Of a stretch of DNA of 12,914 nucleotides, positions 7,017 through 12,914 are shown in pieces; position 1 is the stretch's first letter, and every line of letters begins with the position of its first letter. The notes below the pieces were generated by a model. The model was not told where the DNA came from. It was given only the letters and a program-made list of their open reading frames with translations, and made no database searches. Origin of the DNA: JAKSCF01 sp028279945 (lineage in GTDB: Bacteria > Bacillota > Clostridia > Peptostreptococcales > JAAYPU01); the NCBI GenBank assembly GCA_028279945.1, contig JANQMT010000178.1, positions 1 through 12,914 on the forward strand. Reading direction: 5' to 3'. Both the position numbers and the translations under genes were made by a program.

Positions 7017-8207
7017 ATGAACGTTAAATTGGCTGACAGAATGAATTCTATTCAAGCATCTGAGATAAGAGAGTTATTGAAGTTAACAGAAAAACCCGAA
7101 ATCATATCCTTTGCAGGAGGGCTGCCTGATCCAAACGTTTTTCCTATAGAAGAGCTTAAAAAAATAGCTTGTTCCGTTTTGGATGAAACCGGAAAAGAAG
7201 CTTTACAATATGCCCCAACAGAAGGATATACGCGTTTAAGAAATCAAATATCGCAAAGGATGAATAAAAGATTTGGCACTCAATTAACAGGCAGCAACAT
7301 ATTGATCACAAGCGGCTCTCAGCAAGGTTTGGATTTATCCGGAAAAATATTTTTAAATGAAGGGGATACCATTTTATGCGAAAGCCCCACCTACTTGGGA
7401 GCGATTAATGCATTCAATGCTTATAAACCCAGATATATTGAGATACCTACAGATGAAAGTGGTATGGACATACAAGCATTAGAAAAAACATTATTAAAAG
7501 AGAAAAAAATCAAATTGATCTATGCCATACCTGATTTTCAAAATCCAACCGGCAGAACCTGGTCAGAAAAAAGACGTCGGCAATTTATGCAGGTAATGCG
7601 CCAATATGATATACCTGTCATTGAGGATAATCCTTATGGAGAATTAAGATATGAAGGGACGCCTATACCGTCTCTTAACGCGTTAGACCATAGAGGTCAA
7701 GTGATTTTTTTGGGTACATTCTCAAAGACATTTTGTCCAGGTCTTCGATTAGGATGGGTGGCAGCCGATGAAGCTGCGCTAAAACATTATATTTTATTGA
7801 AGCAAGGTTTAGACTTGCATACATCCTCTCTCAGCCAAAGAGAACTATCGAGATTTTTAGAAATTTATGATATGGATACCCATATAGATAAAATTAGAAA
7901 TGTATATAAGCGGCGCAGAGATTTAATGATTAATACCATGAAATCAACTTTTCATCAAGAAATACATTACACAGAACCAAATGGCGGCTTATTTTGCTGG
8001 GTAACGGTGCCTGAGTATATTGATACAAAAGAAGTATTAATAAAAAGCATCAAAAATAATGTGGCCTTTGTTCCGGGTGAATCTTTCTATCCTAATAGTA
8101 AAAAGAAAAATACTTTAAGGCTTAATTATTCAAATGCTTCAGACGAAAACATAGTGATCGGCATCACAAGACTGGCTAAAATGCTAAATGAATTTATAAA
8201 ACATTAA
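7017..8207 (+). CDS. PLP-dependent aminotransferase, class I/II (2-aminoadipate aminotransferase-like)
   Basis: This 396-residue cytoplasmic fold-type I aminotransferase most resembles the LysN/2-aminoadipate aminotransferase group, which accepts aromatic, branched or aminoadipate-type amino acids. Visible motifs are SFAGGLPDP (31-39), SGSQQGLDL (99-107), FQNPTG (174-179) with N176, EDNPYGE (203-209) with D204 and Y207, TFSK with the PLP lysine K237, and LRLNYS with R368 for the substrate carboxylate. All catalytic residues are present. The start has a consensus AAAGGAGG at 7003-7010. It is the distal gene of a two-gene operon with the MocR regulator, and its motifs match the regulator's C-terminal half closely, suggesting the pair arose by duplication or domain sharing. 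The true amino donor cannot be predicted; a role in catabolism or in balancing one amino acid sensed by the regulator is inferred. Confidence 0.9.
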   Translation: MNVKLADRMNSIQASEIRELLKLTEKPEIISFAGGLPDPNVFPIEELKKIACSVLDETGKEALQYAPTEGYTRLRNQISQRMNKRFGTQLTGSNILITSGSQQGLDLSGKIFLNEGDTILCESPTYLGAINAFNAYKPRYIEIPTDESGMDIQALEKTLLKEKKIKLIYAIPDFQNPTGRTWSEKRRRQFMQVMRQYDIPVIEDNPYGELRYEGTPIPSLNALDHRGQVIFLGTFSKTFCPGLRLGWVAADEAALKHYILLKQGLDLHTSSLSQRELSRFLEIYDMDTHIDKIRNVYKRRRDLMINTMKSTFHQEIHYTEPNGGLFCWVTVPEYIDTKEVLIKSIKNNVAFVPGESFYPNSKKKNTLRLNYSNASDENIVIGITRLAKMLNEFIKH

Positions 8208-8255
8208 TTGAGAATTTTACTTCCTTTCAGGTGAAAGACAACAACTATGCAATTG

Positions 8256-8305
8256 AATGCAGGGTGTATAAATATCGGTTTTCGCATATCTATACACCCT
8301 GCATT
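8256..8305 (+). terminator. Intrinsic terminator after the aminotransferase gene
   Basis: A perfect 15-bp stem is formed by AATGCAGGGTGTATA (8256-8270) and TATACACCCTGCATT (8291-8305). The 20-base interior can add a short ATAT/ATAT helix. The downstream sequence TTGATTTGTTT is T-rich. It closes the MocR-aminotransferase operon and insulates the next regulator gene. The stretch 8306-8398 shows no coding potential and no further clear signal. Confidence 0.85.
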
Positions 8306-8398
8306 TGATTTGTTTATAAACTATTTACCATAGAATCAACTGTATATTAAGATAATTCAAAATAGTCAAAAAAATTACCGATTCAACAATTTTCAGTA

Positions 8399-8407
8399 TG
8401 TTATAAT
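8399..8407 (+). promoter_or_regulatory. Extended -10 promoter for the sigma-54 activator gene
   Basis: TG-T-TATAAT is an extended -10 element with a perfect hexamer. No good -35 sits 16-18 bases upstream, which is tolerable for extended -10 promoters. The transcript would start near 8414, leaving a leader of about 65 bases that contains the palindrome at 8438-8460. Confidence 0.55.
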
Positions 8408-8424
8408 AATCTTAATTTGAGAAT
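8408..8424. promoter_or_regulatory. Weak copy of the activator-binding palindrome next to the -10
   Basis: This 17-base segment ends in TTTGAGAAT and matches the palindrome TTTCTCAT-A-ATGAGAAA at 10 of 17 positions, mainly in the right half. It lies directly after the -10 and about three helical turns from the strong site at 8438-8460. It may be a secondary site or chance in AT-rich DNA. Confidence 0.3.
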
Positions 8425-8437
8425 ACTGATAGAGAGA

Positions 8438-8460
8438 AAATTTCTCATAATGAGAAATTT
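8438..8460. promoter_or_regulatory. Near-perfect palindrome in the activator leader, probable autoregulatory site
   Basis: AAATTTCTCAT (8438-8448) and ATGAGAAATTT (8450-8460) form a perfect 11-bp inverted repeat around a single A. It lies between the promoter and the AGAGGAGG ribosome site of the sigma-54 activator, so occupancy would block transcription or, as RNA, fold just ahead of the ribosome site. Two degenerate copies occur upstream of the target operon (9843-9859 and 9865-9881), which argues for a protein-binding site rather than only an RNA hairpin. Confidence 0.65.
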
Positions 8461-8478
8461 CTGCAGAGGAGGATTCAT

Positions 8479-9831
8479 ATGGATAATTTATTAGCCAAAT
8501 GTATTAACTTCGCATTACAAGTATCCAATGAAGGGGTAATCATATCCGATTCGGAAGGACGGATTCTTTACCTTACTGAAAAGGCAAAGGAAATGTTGGG
8601 GGTAAACGTGAAGCCGGATGGGGCGTTGAACGGAAAGTGTTTAAATGACGTTTTCCCTGATGCTATTCTTTTTAAAAAAATGCATGAACCGGTAAACAGT
8701 AATTTGGAAGAAGTTTTACCAATCTTTACAGGAGACAGAAATTTATTTTGTCTTTGCCGGTTAGAGCAGTTAATCGAAAGTAATGAAAAAGTGATAGCCA
8801 ACATTTTATTCCTCAAGCTACGAAAGCGACAGGAAATTAATAAGGGTGAACACAGCAATAATCACTGGTATTCCTTTGATGACATTATTGGTGTCAGCAA
8901 ACAGATGGAAGAACTTAGATCAAAAGGGAGGGCATTTGCTTTAAGTGATTCTACGGTCTTAATTTTAGGAGAAACAGGTACAGGGAAAGAACTGCTGGCT
9001 CAAGCTCTCCATTCAGCTAGTCAAAAGAAAGACAAGCCTTTTATACCTGTAAACTGTGCCGCTATACCTAATGACTTGTTGGAAAGCGAACTTTTTGGAT
9101 ATGAAGAAGGTTCTTTTACCGGAGCAAAAAAAGGGGGCAAACCCGGGAGGTTTGAAATTGCATCCGGAGGCACAATCTTTTTAGATGAAATCGGAGATAT
9201 GCCGCTTTTTTTGCAGGCAAAGCTATTGAGAGTTTTACAAGAGCGGAAATTGGAGCGGGTAGGGGGAATAAAACAAATTCCTATAGATATAAGGGTTATT
9301 GCAGCGACACACAAGGATTTAGAGGAGCTGGTGAAGGAAGATAAATTTAGAAGTGACCTTTATTACCGATTAAATGTATTACCATTGCAATTGCCGCCTT
9401 TGAGGGAAAGAAAGGACGATATATATATCCTGTTAGAGCATTTATTAAAAAAACATACGGTTTTAGCCGGAAAAACCAGTAAGAGATTTTCTGCAAAAGT
9501 ACTCAACTTTTTCTTTAATTATTCCTGGCCTGGAAACATACGAGAATTAGAAAATGTGGTTGAGTATGTGGTTAGTATACCTTGCAAAAACAATTTGTTA
9601 GACCTGCATCACTTACCGCCTTATTTAGCGGAACAACAACAGCAGGCTTCAAAACAATCATCTGCTCATAAACTGCATAGTGTGGTTAAGGTTAAAGATA
9701 TGGAACTTCAGCAGATTGCAGCTGCATTAAAGAGGTACGGTAACACCACTCAAGGTAAAAAAAATGCGGCTAAAGCTTTAGGAATTAGTTTAGCAACTTT
9801 ATATCGAAAACTTAAGGAGCCTAAAAGCTAA
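8479..9831 (+). CDS. Sigma-54-dependent transcriptional activator (PAS - AAA+ - Fis HTH)
   Basis: This 450-residue enhancer-binding protein hydrolyses ATP to open promoters held by sigma-54 RNA polymerase. Residues about 8-70 form a PAS-like sensor (VSNEGVIISDSEGRILYLTEKAKEMLG), with a variable segment to about 130. The AAA+ domain has Walker A GETGTGKE (164-171), the sigma-54 contact loop GSFTGA (211-216; usually GAFTGA), Walker B IFLDE (233-237), FRSDLYYRL (290-298) with the arginine-finger candidates, and WPGNIREL (350-357). Residues 408-447 are a Fis-type helix-turn-helix (GKKNAAKALGISLATLYRKL). The start has AGAGGAGG at 8465-8472. There is no receiver domain, so it should sense a small molecule directly through PAS. 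The next gene has a -24/-12 promoter, making that operon the obvious target. The ligand is unknown. Confidence 0.95.
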   Translation: MDNLLAKCINFALQVSNEGVIISDSEGRILYLTEKAKEMLGVNVKPDGALNGKCLNDVFPDAILFKKMHEPVNSNLEEVLPIFTGDRNLFCLCRLEQLIESNEKVIANILFLKLRKRQEINKGEHSNNHWYSFDDIIGVSKQMEELRSKGRAFALSDSTVLILGETGTGKELLAQALHSASQKKDKPFIPVNCAAIPNDLLESELFGYEEGSFTGAKKGGKPGRFEIASGGTIFLDEIGDMPLFLQAKLLRVLQERKLERVGGIKQIPIDIRVIAATHKDLEELVKEDKFRSDLYYRLNVLPLQLPPLRERKDDIYILLEHLLKKHTVLAGKTSKRFSAKVLNFFFNYSWPGNIRELENVVEYVVSIPCKNNLLDLHHLPPYLAEQQQQASKQSSAHKLHSVVKVKDMELQQIAAALKRYGNTTQGKKNAAKALGISLATLYRKLKEPKS

Positions 9832-9842
9832 AGATAATAGAA

Positions 9843-9859
9843 TTTGTCAATATGAGAAT
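9843..9859. promoter_or_regulatory. Candidate upstream activator site 1
   Basis: This segment (TTTGTCAATATGAGAAT) matches the palindrome in the activator leader at 13 of 17 positions and keeps the ATGAGAA half intact. It is centred at 9851, about 154 bases upstream of the expected sigma-54 transcript start, within the normal range for enhancer-binding proteins. Confidence 0.6.
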
Positions 9860-9864
9860 TTTTA

Positions 9865-9881
9865 TTTTTCAATATAAGAAT
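9865..9881. promoter_or_regulatory. Candidate upstream activator site 2
   Basis: This segment (TTTTTCAATATAAGAAT) matches the leader palindrome at 12 of 17 positions. It is centred 22 bases (about two helical turns) from site 1, on the same DNA face. A 16-base core beginning TCAATAT repeats between the two sites with a single mismatch. Paired sites of this kind suit cooperative binding by activator dimers. Confidence 0.55.
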
Positions 9882-9920
9882 TTTCAAACAATAAAGAATT
9901 CTTAATCAATTTCACGAAAT

Positions 9921-9958
9921 GACCTCAAAGCCTATAACGGTAAAGCTTTGAATAGGTC
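9921..9958. other. Imperfect long dyad between activator sites and the sigma-54 promoter
   Basis: GACCTCAAAGC (9921-9931) pairs with GCTTTG (9945-9950) and AGGTC (9954-9958), with a 3-base bulge (AAT) and a 13-base loop. It lies 90 bases after the activator stop codon and only 20 bases before the -24 element. It could terminate the activator transcript, although no T-run follows, or be a binding site or bend that shapes the loop between enhancer sites and promoter. Confidence 0.45.
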
Positions 9959-9978
9959 TTAGGTTGAGAAAAAAATGA

Positions 9979-9994
9979 TGGCATAGTTCTTGCG
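9979..9994 (+). promoter_or_regulatory. Sigma-54 (-24/-12) promoter of the DUF917-hydantoinase operon
   Basis: TGGCAT-N5-TTGCG matches the sigma-54 consensus TGGCAC-N5-TTGCA with the invariant GG (9980-9981) and GC (9992-9993) at the correct spacing. It is preceded by an A-rich run. Transcription would start near 10005, leaving about 19 bases to the ATG with its GAGAGGAG ribosome site. A sigma-54 activator is encoded immediately upstream, which strongly supports the call. Confidence 0.88.
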
Positions 9995-10023
9995 TGAATT
10001 ATAGCTAACGGAGAGGAGATACA

Positions 10024-11202
10024 ATGGTAGTATTAGAAATTGGACTACAAGAGATAGAAGATTTGGTCATCGGTGCTACAATTTTAGGTGCAGGTGGGGG
10101 TGGAGATCCGTATATAAGTAAGCTCTTAGCTAAAAAGGCTATTGAGAAGTATGGGAAGGTAAAGTTGATTCAACCATATCAAGTACCTGATGATGCTCTG
10201 GTTATCCCCACAAATGTCATGGGAGCTACAACTATATTGCAAGAGAAAATTTTAAGTGGTGAAGAAGCATATGAAGCGTTACGGTACTTGGAGTCATACT
10301 TGGGAGAAAAAACTTTTGCTACTATGCCTACTGAAGTGGGCGGCTTAAACTCTGTTACGCCCTTCATAGTAGCCTCAAAGGCGGGTATTCCTGTGGTGGA
10401 TTGTGATGGAATGGGAAGGGCATTACCTGAACACCAAATGACTAGTTTTCATGTTTACGGTATTAATGCTGCGCCTATGGTAATAAACAATGAAAAAAAT
10501 GAACATATTTTAATACAGATAAAGGATAATTATCGGGCAACAGATATTTCCCGCAGCCTGCTGGCGCAAATGGGTGGAATAGGAAATATGGCCGGATATA
10601 CCATGACCGGAGAGCAGATGAAAGAAACAGCAATAAGTGGAACAATTTCCTTTGCAATTAGATTAGGTTCATCTATCCGCAAAGCAATTGAAAATAAAGC
10701 AAATGTCTTTGCTAAAATCCAGGAAGCAACGAATAGTTCCATTTACAGTAAAGCTATTCAACTGTTTCTAGGTAAGATTATCGATGTGGACCGTCGTTTA
10801 AATGAAAGCTATCTTAGAGGGCGCGTCGTCATTAAAGGATATAAAGAATTTGAAGGCCAAGAATGTACCATTCATTTTCAAAATGAGAATCTTGTTGCTT
10901 ATCGAAATAATGAAAAAATTGCTATGGTCCCTGACATTATCTCATACCTTGATGCTGAAACCGGAAGACCTTTAACTATTGAGCAGATTAAATATGGCTA
11001 TAGGATTATGGTGATAGGTATTCCAACACCTGAAATTATGCGAACTAATGAGGCAATAAAAGTATGGGGTCCTAGATATTTTGGCTATGACTTTGACTAC
11101 GAACCTATCGAACATCTCCATAAGCAGATACTAATAAAGCTTGCCAACCAGAAGCTGATAGAGAAGGAGGTTAAGCGTAATGTCCATTCGGTTAGCGGTT
11201 GA
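10024..11202 (+). CDS. DUF917 / S-methyl-thiohydantoin desulfurase-family protein
   Basis: This 392-residue protein has the hallmarks of the DUF917 family (now the S-Me-THD domains). It has a glycine-rich N-terminus GATILGAGGGGDPY (17-30), IPTNVMGATT (61-70), MPTEVGGLNS (101-110) and VVDCDGMGRALPEHQM (124-139), with conserved acidic and His residues likely to form the active site. Members are thought to act on thiohydantoin or hydantoin-like rings and are usually encoded beside hydantoinase/oxoprolinase-like proteins, as here. The length matches the one-module family form. The start has GAGAGGAG at 10011-10018. It is the first gene after the sigma-54 promoter and overlaps the next gene by 23 bases, suggesting translational coupling. 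The real substrate is not known; nothing in the sequence proves sulfur chemistry. Confidence 0.85.
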   Translation: MVVLEIGLQEIEDLVIGATILGAGGGGDPYISKLLAKKAIEKYGKVKLIQPYQVPDDALVIPTNVMGATTILQEKILSGEEAYEALRYLESYLGEKTFATMPTEVGGLNSVTPFIVASKAGIPVVDCDGMGRALPEHQMTSFHVYGINAAPMVINNEKNEHILIQIKDNYRATDISRSLLAQMGGIGNMAGYTMTGEQMKETAISGTISFAIRLGSSIRKAIENKANVFAKIQEATNSSIYSKAIQLFLGKIIDVDRRLNESYLRGRVVIKGYKEFEGQECTIHFQNENLVAYRNNEKIAMVPDIISYLDAETGRPLTIEQIKYGYRIMVIGIPTPEIMRTNEAIKVWGPRYFGYDFDYEPIEHLHKQILIKLANQKLIEKEVKRNVHSVSG

Positions 11203-12763
11203 CGTTGGTGGGACTCACACGGATGCTGTAATCTTGAGTACGACTATAGGGAACAGTAAATTACTAGGTGCGATAAAAGTACCGACTTCCCCTGATGTAG
11301 AAACAGGAATTATTCACGCTATTGATACAGTACTGGATAGAACAGATGTAAAGGCAAATCAGATAAATTACGTAATGATTGGCACTACCCAAAGCAGAAA
11401 TGCAATAATACAACGGAAAAACCTTGCCTCCATAGGTGTAATTCGTATAGGTAGTCCCTCAGCTACAGGGATAGAACCTTTTTACACTTGGTCTGAGGAC
11501 TTAAAGGAATTAGTAGGTCAGCATTGGTTTATTGTAGATGGCGGATATGAATTTGATGGCTCTCAAATAGTATCATTAAAGGAAAGACAAGTAAAAGATG
11601 CGTTGTTGGAAATAAAACAGCGCAGGCTGGAAGCAATAGCAATTAGCGGCGTTTTTTCACCTGTGTGTGCTCAACAAGAACTTAGAGTTGCACAGCTGGC
11701 TAGAGAAATTTTGGGAGATGATTTTCCTATCACGCTTTCTCATCAAGTTGGCAGCATAGGCTTATTGGAAAGGGAAAACTCGGCAGCGCTTAATGCTTCT
11801 CTTACAAATATTGCTAGACAGATAGCAGAGAGCTTGGAAAAAACACTGAAAAACCGAAATATTACCGCACCTACTTTTTTTAGTCAAAATGATGGCTCCC
11901 TAATGTCTATTGAGTATGCAAAGAATTACTCCATTTTAACCATTTGTTCAGGCCCTAGTAATAGTATTCGTGGAGCTGCTTTTTTAAGCGGACTCAAGAA
12001 TTGTTTAGTAGTGGATGTAGGTGGAACTTCAACAGATATAGGTATTTTACAAAATGGTTATCCTAGAGAATCCTACCTACCCATAGCTTTAGGTGAAATA
12101 AAGACGAATTTCCGTATGCCGGATTTGATTTCTTTAGGTTTGGGGGGAGGTAGTGTTGTTGACTTAAACTTTAAAGATATAAGGATTGGTCCGGAAAGTG
12201 TGGGCTATAATATTGTCACCCACGGCCAAACCTGGGGCGGACATAAACTGACATTAACTGATGTAGCTATTTCAGCCAACAATCTAGATAAAGAAAAGCT
12301 TAAATCAGGGGGGCAAGCGGTAGACCTGCCTGTAAATGTTATAAATGCTATATTTACCAAAGTCAATCAGATGATCGAAGAGGCTATTGATAAAATTAAG
12401 ACCAGCCATGATTTAATTCCTGTGATCTTAGTAGGCGGCGGAAGTTTTATGGTTAATAGTGAATTAAAAGGAGCTTCCAAGGTTATTCGACCTCAAAATT
12501 ATGAGTTTGCTAACGCCATTGGTGCCGCTATTGCAAAAGTAGGTGGAGAGGTAGATCAAATTTGGTCTTTGAATGGTAATACAAGAAATCAAGCCATAAA
12601 AGAAGCTAAAAATAAAGCCATAGAAGAAGCGGTAAAAGCAGGAGCAGACCCAAAAACAGTAAAAATAGTAGACATCGAAGAAACACCATTGGCCTACCTT
12701 CCGGTAGAAGCTTTAAGGATAAAGGTAAAAGCTACAGGTGAGCTTCAATCGGTGGAAAACTGA
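11180..12763 (+). CDS. Hydantoinase/oxoprolinase (HyuA-type) family protein, short form
   Basis: This 527-residue ASKHA-fold protein belongs to the ATP-dependent hydantoinase/5-oxoprolinase alpha family. Two phosphate-binding loops are visible: DVGGTHTD (8-15) and DVGGTSTDIG (279-288). GTTQSRNAI (68-76), SQNDGSL (235-241), CSGPSNSIRGA (256-266) and the adenosine-site VGGGS (418-422) are also present. It is shorter than classical HyuA (around 680-700 residues) and no HyuB subunit follows, as is typical of the form paired with DUF917. The start at 11180 has AAGGAGG at 11164-11170 inside the end of the DUF917 gene. The likely role is ATP-dependent activation or opening of a cyclic amide, working with the DUF917 protein. 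The C-terminal tail after about 465 is charged and helical. The substrate is unknown. Confidence 0.88.
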   Translation: MSIRLAVDVGGTHTDAVILSTTIGNSKLLGAIKVPTSPDVETGIIHAIDTVLDRTDVKANQINYVMIGTTQSRNAIIQRKNLASIGVIRIGSPSATGIEPFYTWSEDLKELVGQHWFIVDGGYEFDGSQIVSLKERQVKDALLEIKQRRLEAIAISGVFSPVCAQQELRVAQLAREILGDDFPITLSHQVGSIGLLERENSAALNASLTNIARQIAESLEKTLKNRNITAPTFFSQNDGSLMSIEYAKNYSILTICSGPSNSIRGAAFLSGLKNCLVVDVGGTSTDIGILQNGYPRESYLPIALGEIKTNFRMPDLISLGLGGGSVVDLNFKDIRIGPESVGYNIVTHGQTWGGHKLTLTDVAISANNLDKEKLKSGGQAVDLPVNVINAIFTKVNQMIEEAIDKIKTSHDLIPVILVGGGSFMVNSELKGASKVIRPQNYEFANAIGAAIAKVGGEVDQIWSLNGNTRNQAIKEAKNKAIEEAVKAGADPKTVKIVDIEETPLAYLPVEALRIKVKATGELQSVEN

Positions 12764-12811
12764 GCTTATGATTATAGCAGATAACTATTTATTTATGGGG
12801 GTGACCAAATA

Positions 12812-12914
12812 TTGAAAAAACAAATACCTTTAGAGGAATTGTGCAATAGTGTATTTTTGCTGCAACCCAGCCGTCCCATTCTTTGCACGACAAAAAATAT
12901 GGATGAGTCAGATC
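12812..12914 (+). CDS. Probable flavin reductase-family (flavoredoxin-like) protein, 5' end only
   Basis: A frame opens at TTG 12812 after GGGGGTGA (12797-12804) and stays open to the window edge (34 codons). The alternative ATG (12795) and GTG (12801) starts both run into TGA within seven codons, so TTG is the only workable start. The N-terminus, with LLQPSRPILCTTKNMDESD, resembles the opening of flavin reductase-like FMN-binding proteins, where a PxxPxxLVTT segment is followed by a charged turn before the flavin site. The fragment is too short for certainty. It lies 48 bases after the hydantoinase-family gene with no terminator between, so it should belong to the same sigma-54 operon and may add a redox step. 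Confidence 0.5.
   Translation, partial: MKKQIPLEELCNSVFLLQPSRPILCTTKNMDESD

Noticed and set aside
9883..9899. Third copy of the activator-site motif (ATAAAGAAT)
   Set aside because: Only the right half resembles the motif and the left half does not match, so it is not distinguishable from AT-rich background.
9905..9917. IHF-like site (AATCAA...) between the enhancer sites and sigma-54 promoter
   Set aside because: The required TTR after four bases is absent, and most Firmicutes lack IHF.
1..12914. tRNA, rRNA, CRISPR array, insertion sequence or phage genes
   Set aside because: No cloverleaf, spaced direct-repeat array, transposase or phage protein could be recognised on either strand by reading.

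Overview
The window reads as chromosomal DNA of a low-GC Gram-positive anaerobe of the Clostridia type. The evidence is AT-rich sequence, strong AGGAGG-type ribosome binding sites, an HPr carrying both His15 and Ser46, a ferredoxin-type membrane reductase and a sigma-54 circuit. The species cannot be named from sequence alone. All genes lie on the + strand, and no gene-free stretch exceeds 300 bases.

Region 1 (1-3600) is the end of a 2-oxoacid/acetoin dehydrogenase operon: the tail of an E1 beta subunit, then a lipoyl E2 with two tandem E3-binding domains. It is followed at short spacing by the general phosphotransferase proteins HPr and Enzyme I. Region 2 (3680-5350) is one gene with its own sigma-A promoter and a strong terminator. 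It encodes a NapH-like membrane polyferredoxin fused to a flavin/NAD(P)H reductase module. Region 3 (5380-8310) is a MocR-type regulator followed by a stand-alone aminotransferase that resembles the regulator's own C-terminal half. It has a promoter and dyad operator at the front and a hairpin terminator at the end.

Region 4 (8400 to the end) is the most interesting. A PAS-AAA+-Fis sigma-54 activator lies upstream of an operon of a DUF917 (S-methyl-thiohydantoin desulfurase family) protein, a hydantoinase/oxoprolinase-family protein and, cut by the window edge, a probable flavin reductase-family protein. A well-spaced -24/-12 promoter (TGGCAT-N5-TTGCG) precedes the operon. Two copies of a degenerate palindrome lie about 130-155 bases upstream of its expected start. 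A near-perfect version of the same palindrome lies in the leader of the activator gene. This looks like a complete, self-contained circuit: the activator controls the operon through the upstream sites and probably controls itself through the leader site. The pathway is likely catabolism of a cyclic amide/hydantoin-like or sulfur-containing ring compound, but the substrate cannot be read from the sequence.
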